Origin: JBGVSA01 sp047605765
GTDB taxonomy: Bacteria; Pseudomonadota; Gammaproteobacteria; Burkholderiales; Rhodocyclaceae
Direction: 5' to 3'
Length of the DNA stretch: 36,249 bases
NCBI GenBank assembly: GCA_047605765.1
Contig: JASGFB010000040.1
Location: 1-36,249, forward strand
Shown here: one piece after another, positions 1-5,943 of the stretch
Layout of the letters: every line of letters begins with the position of its first letter
How positions within the stretch are numbered: position 1 is the stretch's first letter
The notes under the pieces: model-generated
Database searches by the model: none
What the model was told of the DNA's origin: nothing
The model's input: the letters and a program-made list of their open reading frames with translations, nothing else
Position numbers and translations under genes: made by a program

Positions 1-178
1 AGCGGCCGGTGTCCTGCACATAGGCGCCGGTGAGCACATTGAAGAAGGTCGTCTTGCCGGCGCCGTTGGGGCCGATCAGCCCGTAGATCTCACCCTGCTC
101 GATGGTCAGCGACACGTCGGTCAGCGCCTTGACGCCACCGAACTGCTTGGAGATGTTGTGTGCCTCGAGCAGTTTCAT
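1..178 (-). CDS. livG: Branched-chain amino acid ABC transporter ATP-binding protein LivG (5' part only, cut by window edge)
   Basis: Only the first 59 codons are inside the window. The protein starts MKLLEAHNISKQFGGVKAL, the usual opening of LivG-type ATPases, and has a Walker A motif GPNGAGKT at residues 40-47. It would energise uptake of leucine, isoleucine and valine from the cytoplasmic side of the inner membrane, together with LivH and LivM. Its ATG (178-176) overlaps the livM stop codon in an ATGA arrangement, so it is the third gene of livH-livM-livG and probably translationally coupled. A livF partner is expected just outside the window. The Walker B and signature motifs cannot be checked here. 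Confidence 0.93.
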   Translation of the reverse strand, partial: MKLLEAHNISKQFGGVKALTDVSLTIEQGEIYGLIGPNGAGKTTFFNVLTGAYVQDTGR

Positions 179-1281
179 TGCGCGCGCTCCTTGTTTGAAC
201 CGGGAATCCACGCGGCGCGCGAATAGCGCGAGTGAGCCGGCAGCAGACCGGCCGGGCGCAACATCATCATGAAGATCATCGCCAGCGACAGCAGCAGCAT
301 GCGCAGGATCTCGGGGTCCAGCACCACCGTGCCGAAAGCCATCTGCTGGACCGGCACCGCGACGCTGCGCAGCACTTCGGGCAGGATCGCCAGGGCCAGC
401 GCACCGAGGATGACGCCGGCCAGATTGCCCATGCCGCCGAACACGATCATGGTGAGCACGGCGATGGATTCCATCAGCGAGAAGCTCTCCGGGCTGACGA
501 AGCCCTGGAAGGCGCCGAACAGTCCGCCCGCCACGCCGCCGAAGGTGGCGCCCATGGCAAAGGCCAGCAGCTTCATGTTGCGCACGTTCACGCCGATGGC
601 CTTGGCCGCCAGTTCGTCGTCGCGGATGGCCGCCCAGGCGCGCCCGATACGCGATACCTGCAGGCGCTGGACGAGGATGATCGAGCCGACCACGAACAAG
701 GCGAAGACGTAGTAGTACAGCACCAGCGAATTGACGGCGAAGTCCTCGGTGATCTGCCAGTTGCGCGACAGGTCCCAGCCGAACAGGTGGAACGAATCGA
801 GCATGTTGATGCCCTGCGGCCCGTTGGTGATGTTGATCGGCGTGTTCAGGTTGTTCATGAAGATGCGCACGATCTCGCCGAAGCCCAGCGTCACGATGGC
901 GAGGTAATCCCCGCGCAGGCGCAGCACCGGGAACCCCAGCAGGATGCCCGCCAGGGCCGCGAAGGCCGCCCCTGCCGGCAACACCATCCAGAACGGCAGA
1001 TGGATGCCGAAGTGCGGGCTGGCCAGAAAGGCCCACGTGTACGCGCCCACCGCATAGAAGGCGATGTAGCCGAGGTCGAGCAGGCCGGCGAAGCCCACCA
1101 CCAGGTTCAGGCCGATCGCCAGCATCACGTAGAGCATGGCAAAGTCGAGCACGCGCACCCAGGTGCGGCCGATCAACAGCGCGATGATCGGCGCCACGAT
1201 GAGCAGCAGCACCACCAGCCAGCGCGCGGCGCGCGGATGGCGCTCACCCAGCCAGGGAATCGATTGAGCAATTTCGTTCAT
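175..1281 (-). CDS. livM: Branched-chain amino acid ABC transporter permease LivM
   Basis: A 368-residue, very hydrophobic protein with about ten membrane segments. It carries the LivM-type stretch GLNLVVGFAGLLDLGYIAF near residue 60 and the coupling-loop-like segment AIRDDELAAKAIGVNV near residue 220, both typical of the LivM family. With LivH it forms the membrane channel of the high-affinity branched-chain amino acid importer. The gene begins 5 nt after the livH stop and its stop overlaps the livG start. There is no strong Shine-Dalgarno in front of the ATG, which fits coupling to livH. The length is normal for the family and nothing in it looks broken. Confidence 0.95.
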   Translation of the reverse strand: MNEIAQSIPWLGERHPRAARWLVVLLLIVAPIIALLIGRTWVRVLDFAMLYVMLAIGLNLVVGFAGLLDLGYIAFYAVGAYTWAFLASPHFGIHLPFWMVLPAGAAFAALAGILLGFPVLRLRGDYLAIVTLGFGEIVRIFMNNLNTPINITNGPQGINMLDSFHLFGWDLSRNWQITEDFAVNSLVLYYYVFALFVVGSIILVQRLQVSRIGRAWAAIRDDELAAKAIGVNVRNMKLLAFAMGATFGGVAGGLFGAFQGFVSPESFSLMESIAVLTMIVFGGMGNLAGVILGALALAILPEVLRSVAVPVQQMAFGTVVLDPEILRMLLLSLAMIFMMMLRPAGLLPAHSRYSRAAWIPGSNKERAQ

Positions 1282-1286
1282 GGATG

Positions 1287-2219
1287 TCAGGCCCTGTCCG
1301 CTACGCGTTCACCCAGCAGCCCGGTGGGCCGGAAGATCAGTACCGCCCCCAGGATGACGAAAGCGAAGATGTCCTGGTAGCTGGAATTGAGGAAGCCGAA
1401 GCTCCACTGGTCGATGTAGCCGGCGCCGATGGATTCCACCAGGCCGAGCAGGATGCCGCCGAGCATGGCGCCGGGCAGGTTGCCGATGCCGCCGAGCACC
1501 GCCGCAGTGAAGGCCTTGAGGCCGGGCGTGAAGCCCATCGAATAGTGGGCGATGCCGTAGTTGGACGAGAACATCACGCCGGCCACGGCAGCCAGCGCCG
1601 AGCCGATGACGAAGGTGGTGGCGATGATGCGGTTGGTGTCCACGCCCATCAGGCTCGCCACGCGGTGGTTCTCCGCCGTGGCACGCATGGCGCGGCCCAG
1701 CCGCGTGCGATTGACGAGCAGCATCAGCGCCGTCATGAGGCCCGCCGACACCACCAGGATGGCGACCTGTACGGGGGTGATGAACACACCCTCGATCGGC
1801 TGGTACGGCGTGGTCGAGATCAGTTGCGGATAGCTGTGGTAATTGCGGCCCCAGATGATCATGGCCAGCGTTTGCAGCAGGAACGACACGCCGATCGCCG
1901 TGATCAGCGGCGCCAGACGGGGCGCGTTGCGCAGGCGGCGATAGGCCGCGCGCTCGATGACGTATCCCAGCAGCATGCACACCGGCACGGTGACGGCGAT
2001 GCCGATGGCCAGCGTGACCAGCGGGCTCAGGCCGGGGAAGGTCTTTTGTACGAACAGGATGACTTGCAACGCCACCAGGGCGCCGACCATGAGCACGTCG
2101 CCATGGGCGAAGTTGATCAGGCCGAGAATGCCGTAAACCATCGTGTAGCCGAGCGCGACCAGCGCATACACGCTGCCCACGACAAGGCCGTTCACGATCT
2201 GTTGAAGAAGTGTTTCCAC
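1287..2219 (-). CDS. livH: Branched-chain amino acid ABC transporter permease LivH
   Basis: A 310-residue integral membrane permease. The N-terminus QQIVNGLVVGSVYALVALGY and the following MVYGILGLINFAHGDVLM are hallmark LivH sequences, and the C-terminal half has VLGGIGNLPGAMLGG, also a family signature. About eight membrane segments are visible. The start is a GTG at 2219-2217, chosen because GAGGAG lies 5 nt upstream and the LivH N-terminus begins there. It partners LivM as the second half of the pore. It is the first gene of livH-livM-livG and lies about 140 nt after livK, separated from it by two terminator-like hairpins, so its expression may depend on read-through from livK. Confidence 0.95.
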   Translation of the reverse strand: METLLQQIVNGLVVGSVYALVALGYTMVYGILGLINFAHGDVLMVGALVALQVILFVQKTFPGLSPLVTLAIGIAVTVPVCMLLGYVIERAAYRRLRNAPRLAPLITAIGVSFLLQTLAMIIWGRNYHSYPQLISTTPYQPIEGVFITPVQVAILVVSAGLMTALMLLVNRTRLGRAMRATAENHRVASLMGVDTNRIIATTFVIGSALAAVAGVMFSSNYGIAHYSMGFTPGLKAFTAAVLGGIGNLPGAMLGGILLGLVESIGAGYIDQWSFGFLNSSYQDIFAFVILGAVLIFRPTGLLGERVADRA

Positions 2220-2230
2220 CGTGTCTCCTC

Positions 2231-2258
2231 AAAAACAAAACGCCGGCGTTGTGCCGGC
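2231..2258 (-). terminator. Second terminator-like hairpin between livK and livH
   Basis: On the minus strand a perfect GCCGGC/GCCGGC stem (2258-2253 and 2247-2242) with a 5-nt loop is followed by a T-rich tract, GTTTTGTTTTT, ending at 2231, right before the livH Shine-Dalgarno. The stem is only 6 bp and the T tract is interrupted, so it may be a weak terminator, an attenuator or a stabilising 5' hairpin for the livH message. Confidence 0.5.
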
Positions 2259-2289
2259 TGCGACATCAGGGCTTAGCAAGAGATGCGCC

Positions 2290-2321
2290 AAAAAAAGGGG
2301 GCCACGCTCACGCGCAGCCCC
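2290..2321 (-). terminator. Rho-independent terminator downstream of livK
   Basis: On the minus strand the arms GGGGCTGCGC (2321-2312) and GCGTGGCCCC (2307-2298) form a 10-bp stem with two G-U pairs and a 4-nt loop, and a run of seven T follows (2296-2290). This is a textbook intrinsic terminator placed 38 nt after the livK stop. It would make livK transcripts more abundant than livHMG transcripts. Confidence 0.8.
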
Positions 2322-2358
2322 ATTCTCGATCAGCCGCAAGGCTTGCCGGGGGCGATCA

Positions 2359-3465
2359 TCAGATCGGCGCCCACTTGCCACCCTTGAATTGGTAAACGGT
2401 GATCGCGCCTTCCTTCAGGTCACCCTTGTCGTCGAACGACACCTTGCCGCTGACGCCCTGGAAGCTGACCTTCTTGAGGGCCGGCAGGTACTTGGCCGGT
2501 TCGGCCGAGTTGGCGGCCTTCATGGCTTCGATGATGGCGGCCGTGGCGTCATAGGCGTACGGTGAGTAAGCCTGCACTTCGGCGTTGAAGCGCTTCTTGA
2601 AACGATCCTTGAAGGTCTTGTCCGGCAGTTGTTCGAGGGGAACGCCCGGCTGCGTGCAGTACGACAGGTCATTCATGGCGCCGCCAGCCAGCTTGATCAT
2701 CTCGGGCGTACAGCCACCGTCACCCATCATGAACTTGGCGGTAATGCCCAGTTGGCGCACCTGCTTGACCATCGGGCCACCTTGCGAATCCATGCCGCCG
2801 AAATAGATGACATCGGGATTCTGGGCCTTGATCTTGGTGAGAATCGACATGAAGTCGGTGGTCTTGTCGGTGGTGAACTCGTGGCCGGTCACCGAACCGC
2901 CGGATGACTTCACCGTCTTTTCGACTTCGTCGGCCAGGCCCTGGCCATAGGCCGTGCGGTCATCGATGATCGCCACTTTCTTGCCCAGCTTGGAGAGCGC
3001 GAACTTGGCGCCGGCCGGGCCTTGCTTGCCGTCGTGCGCCATGGTGCGGAAGACGTTGGCATAGCCTTGCTGGGTCAGGGTGACGTTGGTCGCCGACGGC
3101 GACACCATCGGCACGCCGGCCTGGTTGTAGATGCGCGAGGCCGGAATGGTAGTGCCCGAATTCATGTGGCCGATGACGGCCTTGACGCCCGAGTCGACCA
3201 GGCGTTGGGCCACCGACGTGCCTTGCTTGGGGTCGGCCTGGTCGTCTTCGCCGACCAGTTGGAACTTGACCGGCTTGCCGCCGATGGTCACGCCCTTGGC
3301 GTTGTAGTCCTCGATGGCGAGCAGGGCGCCGTTCTGCATGTCCTTGCCCAGGTGAGCCTGGGAGCCGGTCAGAGGCGAGGACGAGCCGATCTTGATCACT
3401 TCCTGGGCATGGGCCGTGCCCAGCCCCGCTGCGAAGAGCGCCGCCGCGATGAGCGTCTTGTTCAT
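2359..3465 (-). CDS. livK: Branched-chain amino acid ABC transporter periplasmic substrate-binding protein
   Basis: A 368-residue periplasmic binding protein of the Leu/Ile/Val family (type I fold, receptor ligand-binding domain). It has a signal peptide, MNKTLIAAALFAAGLGTAHA, cleaved before QE. Family landmarks include IKIGSSSPLTGSQAHLGKD just after the signal and the hinge-region stretch AYSPYAYDATAAIIEAMKAA near the C-terminus. The reading frame is open further upstream, but the ATG at 3465-3463 is the real start: GGAGG lies 7 nt before it and the signal peptide begins there. It delivers branched-chain amino acids to LivHM. It is the first gene of the cluster and has its own terminator. 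Whether to call it LivK or LivJ cannot be settled from sequence. Confidence 0.95.
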   Translation of the reverse strand: MNKTLIAAALFAAGLGTAHAQEVIKIGSSSPLTGSQAHLGKDMQNGALLAIEDYNAKGVTIGGKPVKFQLVGEDDQADPKQGTSVAQRLVDSGVKAVIGHMNSGTTIPASRIYNQAGVPMVSPSATNVTLTQQGYANVFRTMAHDGKQGPAGAKFALSKLGKKVAIIDDRTAYGQGLADEVEKTVKSSGGSVTGHEFTTDKTTDFMSILTKIKAQNPDVIYFGGMDSQGGPMVKQVRQLGITAKFMMGDGGCTPEMIKLAGGAMNDLSYCTQPGVPLEQLPDKTFKDRFKKRFNAEVQAYSPYAYDATAAIIEAMKAANSAEPAKYLPALKKVSFQGVSGKVSFDDKGDLKEGAITVYQFKGGKWAPI

Positions 3466-3719
3466 GGACAACCTCCGTGGGATGTAGCGGGCTCTAGGGT
3501 AGTCAGCCCGTGGTCGTCGCCCGGAACACCCGGACGACCCGACTTGGAGGTTGATGCTTGCAGAAAGATCTGACGCCGACAATCCGCGCAAACGTATACA
3601 ACTTCCCCTTTTCGGGTCAGGTCATATCGGATTTCGTATAAGGGTCGGCTCACGTCGCACACATTTGAGCGCCGTCAGAAAGATGCGAGCGCGTTATGCG
3701 GTGTGGGTTTTCGGGCGAC

Positions 3720-4154
3720 TCACCGATCGAGTTTGAGCAGGCGGGCCAATTGAGCCGGTTGGCGCAGCAGGTCGGCCAGCGTGTACGCGTCCAAATGGGC
3801 ATAGAAAGCCGCGAAGGCGCCGGCCAGGACGCCCGCCAACTGGCACTGCGGCGTGATGCAGCAGGCGTTGCCGTCGCTGAAGCAGATCACCGGCGCGGCG
3901 TCTCCTTCGGCCTCGCGTACCACCTGGCCGATGACGATGCGCTCCGGATCACGGGCCAGGCGCACGCCGCCGCCCTTGCCGCGCACCGACTCGACCAGGC
4001 CGTTGCGCGCCAGCGTATGCACGACCTTCATCAGGTGGTTCTCGGAAATCGCATAAGCCTGGGCGATCTCCTGGATGGTGGCCAGACGGTGGCGATCAAG
4101 CGCGAGGTACATCAGCACGCGCAGGCTGTAGTCGGTAAAGCTCGTCAGTTTCAT
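3720..4154 (-). CDS. nsrR: Rrf2-family [Fe-S] transcriptional repressor, NsrR type (nitric oxide sensor)
   Basis: A 144-residue Rrf2 protein. The N-terminus MKLTSFTDYSLRVLMYLAL and the helix-turn-helix (about residues 25-60, with SENHLMKVVHTLARNGLVES) match NsrR. The cluster-binding loop has cysteines at 91, 98, 99 and 104; CCITPQC aligns with the CHITPAC of E. coli NsrR. The C-terminal AYTLADLL is also NsrR-like. In the family the [Fe-S] form represses and nitrosylation by NO releases DNA. Oddities: the gap between the first two ligand positions is six residues, where I recall four in E. coli, and there is an extra cysteine at 99. An NsrR-type operator abuts the ATG directly, leaving almost no Shine-Dalgarno and pointing to tight autorepression. 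It diverges from the DUF59-DUF2249-NnrS operon. Another Rrf2 member is possible but less likely. Confidence 0.87.
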   Translation of the reverse strand: MKLTSFTDYSLRVLMYLALDRHRLATIQEIAQAYAISENHLMKVVHTLARNGLVESVRGKGGGVRLARDPERIVIGQVVREAEGDAAPVICFSDGNACCITPQCQLAGVLAGAFAAFYAHLDAYTLADLLRQPAQLARLLKLDR

Positions 4155-4177
4155 AAGGTGTATTTTCGATATTGCTT
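4155..4177. promoter_or_regulatory. NsrR-type operator 1 (abuts nsrR start)
   Basis: A 23-bp imperfect palindrome in 11-1-11 form: left half AAGGTGTATTT (4155-4165), right half CGATATTGCTT (4167-4177). The left half matches the known AAGATGYATTT half-site of NsrR at all but one position. It covers the nsrR leader up to the base before its ATG and overlaps the -35 of the divergent promoter (4172-4177), so one bound dimer could act on both genes. Binding itself is inferred. Confidence 0.75.
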
Positions 4178-4200
4178 TAACGGATGTACAGCGATATATT
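4172..4200 (+). promoter_or_regulatory. Sigma-70 promoter of the DUF59-DUF2249-nnrS operon
   Basis: A -35 TTGCTT (4172-4177) and a -10 TATATT (4195-4200) are separated by exactly 17 bp. Transcription would begin near 4207, inside operator 2, so NsrR bound there would block initiation. The leader before the ATG at 4231 would be only about 24 nt. Confidence 0.7.
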
Positions 4201-4201
4201 G

Positions 4202-4224
4202 AAGATGTACCAACAATACACCTT
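4202..4224. promoter_or_regulatory. NsrR-type operator 2 (over the transcription start of the divergent operon)
   Basis: A 23-bp 11-1-11 palindrome: left half AAGATGTACCA (4202-4212), centre A, right half CAATACACCTT (4214-4224). The two half-sites AAGATGTACCA and AAGGTGTATTG differ only by transitions. It resembles the NsrR consensus AAGATGYATTT closely and lies just downstream of the -10 element, a classic repressor position. Confidence 0.8.
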
Positions 4225-4230
4225 TAGGCC

Positions 4231-4542
4231 ATGAGCGATCCCGTCGATCCTGCCGCACCGCTGCTTGAAGCCCTCAAGACCGTCATCGACCCCGAAGTGG
4301 GGATGAACATCGTCGATCTGGGCCTCATCTATCGCCTGGCCGTCTCGGCGACGAGCGTCGAGGTCGACCTGACCATGACCTCGCCGGCCTGCCCGCTCGG
4401 CGAGAGCATCGCAGAGGACGCCGAACAGGCGCTGCGCGCTTGTCTGCCGCCATCGACCCCGGTCGATGTGCAGCTCGTCTGGGATCCGCCCTGGACACCC
4501 GAGCGCATGAGTTCCCATGCCCGCCAGCATTTCGGCTGGTAA
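4231..4542 (+). CDS. MIP18/DUF59 family metal-sulfur cluster assembly protein (PaaD/SufT-like)
   Basis: A 103-residue single-domain protein of the MIP18 (DUF59) family. Visible family marks are VIDPEVGMNIVDLGLIY (18-34), the TMTSPACPL loop with the conserved cysteine at 54, and the C-terminal VWDPPWTPERMS (83-94), which is typical of the PaaD-like bacterial branch. Members help to assemble or repair Fe-S clusters on client proteins in the cytoplasm. It is the first gene of a three-gene operon that starts 76 bp from the divergent nsrR. There are no phenylacetate catabolism genes nearby, so a PaaD role is unlikely. Control by NsrR suggests it repairs clusters damaged by nitric oxide, which is an inference. 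The Shine-Dalgarno is weak. Confidence 0.88.
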   Translation: MSDPVDPAAPLLEALKTVIDPEVGMNIVDLGLIYRLAVSATSVEVDLTMTSPACPLGESIAEDAEQALRACLPPSTPVDVQLVWDPPWTPERMSSHARQHFGW

Positions 4543-4577
4543 GCCCACCACAACCCTTTGTTCTCCCGGAGTCATCC

Positions 4578-4862
4578 ATGCAAGACACTGCCGCCGTTAC
4601 GCTCGACGTGCGCGTCATCGCGCCGCGCTTTCGCCACCCGCTGATCTTCTCGATCTTTCAGAACCTGCCGCCGGGCGAGGCGCTGCTGCTCACCAACGAT
4701 CACGATCCGCGCCCGCTGTACTACCAGTTCCAGGCCGAATCGGCCGGGCTGTTCACCTGGGATTACCTGGCCGAAGGCCCGGACACCTGGCAGGTGCGCA
4801 TCGGCAAGACCGGTGAGCTGACCACCGCCGACATCAACTCGCGCTGCTGCGGGGGGCACTGA
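4578..4862 (+). CDS. DUF2249 domain-containing protein
   Basis: A 94-residue protein with the DUF2249 fold: LDVRVIAPRFRHPLIF near the start, then PPGEALLLTNDHDPRPLYYQ and a C-terminal domain edge with WQVRIGK. This domain belongs to the SirA/TusA-like group and often occurs with haemerythrin or nitrite and NO metabolism genes; its exact activity is not established. It ends in CCGGH, giving two adjacent cysteines (90, 91) and a histidine, a possible metal or thiol site. The ATG at 4578 has a GGAG about 10 nt upstream. A longer in-frame reading from 4440 runs back into the DUF59 gene and is not supported. It sits 35 nt after DUF59 and 1 nt before the NnrS-like gene. Confidence 0.85.
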   Translation: MQDTAAVTLDVRVIAPRFRHPLIFSIFQNLPPGEALLLTNDHDPRPLYYQFQAESAGLFTWDYLAEGPDTWQVRIGKTGELTTADINSRCCGGH

Positions 4863-4863
4863 C

Positions 4864-5931
4864 ATGGCGACCGCGCGCGGGCGCTGGCTGCTGGCCCTGC
4901 CGGCAGTGGCGGCGCTGGTGTGCGGTGTCCTTTCCGGCCTGGCCCGTCTGGGTTGGGCCGTGCCGCCGTGGGCGGCCTTCCTGGCCGCCCAGCATGGCGC
5001 GCTGATGATCGGCGGCTTCTTCGGCACGCTGATCGGGCTGGAGCGCGCAGTGGCCCTGGCGCGCGGCTGGCCGTATGCCGCGCCGGCCGCTTCCGGCCTG
5101 GCTGCATTGGTGCTGATCGGGCAGGGCGGCGACACCGTCGCTGCGCTTCTGATGAGTTTCGCCGCGGCCGTCATGGCGGCTGCCTGTGGCACGGTGTGGT
5201 GGCGCGAACGTGCCGCGCACTTGGCGACGCTGGCCGCCGGCGCGCTCGCCTGGCTGGCCGGCAGCCTCGTGTGGGCGCACAGCGGCATCGTGGCCACCGC
5301 CACCCCTTTGTGGGCCGCCTTCCTGATTCTGACCATCGCTGGCGAACGTCTTGAGCTGTCCCGCTTGATGCCGACGCCGCGTGGCGCGCGGCGGGTATTT
5401 GCGCTCATCGCCGCGCTGCTCTGCGTGGCGGCGCTCATGGCCGTCGTCACCCCCTGGGGGCTGCGCCTGTTTGCCCTGGCCCTGAGCGCGCTGGCGGTGT
5501 GGCTGTGGCGTTACGACATTGCCCGCCGTACCGTGCGTGGCAGCGGCCTGACGCGCTACATGGCGGTGTGTCTGCTGTCCGGCTATGCGTGGTTGATGGT
5601 GGCGGGCATGCTGGGTGTGGCAGGCGCCTTCGCGCCCGGCGCGCCGCTGCGCGATGCTGCGCTTCACGCCTTGCTGCTGGGCTTTGTGTTCTCGATGGTC
5701 TTTGGCCACGCCCCCGTCATCGTTCCAGCGCTCACGCGGTGCAGGTTTGCCTGGCACACGGGGCTTTACCTGCCGCTCCTGTTGTTGCACCTGACCCTCG
5801 GCGTGCGCGTGTGGGCCGGTCTGGCGGGGCAATTTGCCTGGCGCACGTGGTCCGGCGCCGCCAATACGCTGGCGCTGATCGTGTTCGCCTGTCTGGCCGG
5901 CTACAGCTTGTATCGCGCTCGCCGCGCGTGA
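4864..5931 (+). CDS. NnrS-like multi-pass membrane protein
   Basis: A 355-residue integral membrane protein with roughly ten to twelve hydrophobic segments and almost no soluble part. It resembles the NnrS family, known as haem- and copper-containing membrane proteins that help bacteria to resist NO and are common NsrR targets. Histidines that could bind metal lie in or near membrane segments at 44 (AQHGALMIGGFFGTLIGLER), 268 and 282 (LHALLLGFVFSMVFGHAPVI). It lacks the HxHxMLFG-style N-terminal motif of typical NnrS and is shorter than the roughly 400 residues usual there, so it is a divergent branch. The ATG follows the DUF2249 stop by 1 nt. Its 3' end faces comM across 12 nt. Confidence 0.68.
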   Translation: MATARGRWLLALPAVAALVCGVLSGLARLGWAVPPWAAFLAAQHGALMIGGFFGTLIGLERAVALARGWPYAAPAASGLAALVLIGQGGDTVAALLMSFAAAVMAAACGTVWWRERAAHLATLAAGALAWLAGSLVWAHSGIVATATPLWAAFLILTIAGERLELSRLMPTPRGARRVFALIAALLCVAALMAVVTPWGLRLFALALSALAVWLWRYDIARRTVRGSGLTRYMAVCLLSGYAWLMVAGMLGVAGAFAPGAPLRDAALHALLLGFVFSMVFGHAPVIVPALTRCRFAWHTGLYLPLLLLHLTLGVRVWAGLAGQFAWRTWSGAANTLALIVFACLAGYSLYRARRA

Positions 5932-5943
5932 ATCCTCTCCGCT

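Noticed and set aside
232..2276. Long open frames on the plus strand opposite livM and livH (His/Gln/Arg-rich products).
   Set aside because: They are antisense mirrors of clear membrane-protein genes in GC-rich DNA; composition is not protein-like and no start signals are present.
3462..3662. A 66-codon frame upstream of livK with a CxxC motif (YVCADCRRQ) that ends in an ATGA overlap with the livK start.
   Set aside because: It begins with a GTG lacking a Shine-Dalgarno, its third-position GC is well below that of neighbouring genes, and its end runs through the livK ribosome site. The overlap is probably chance, though a conserved leader peptide cannot be excluded without comparison to relatives.
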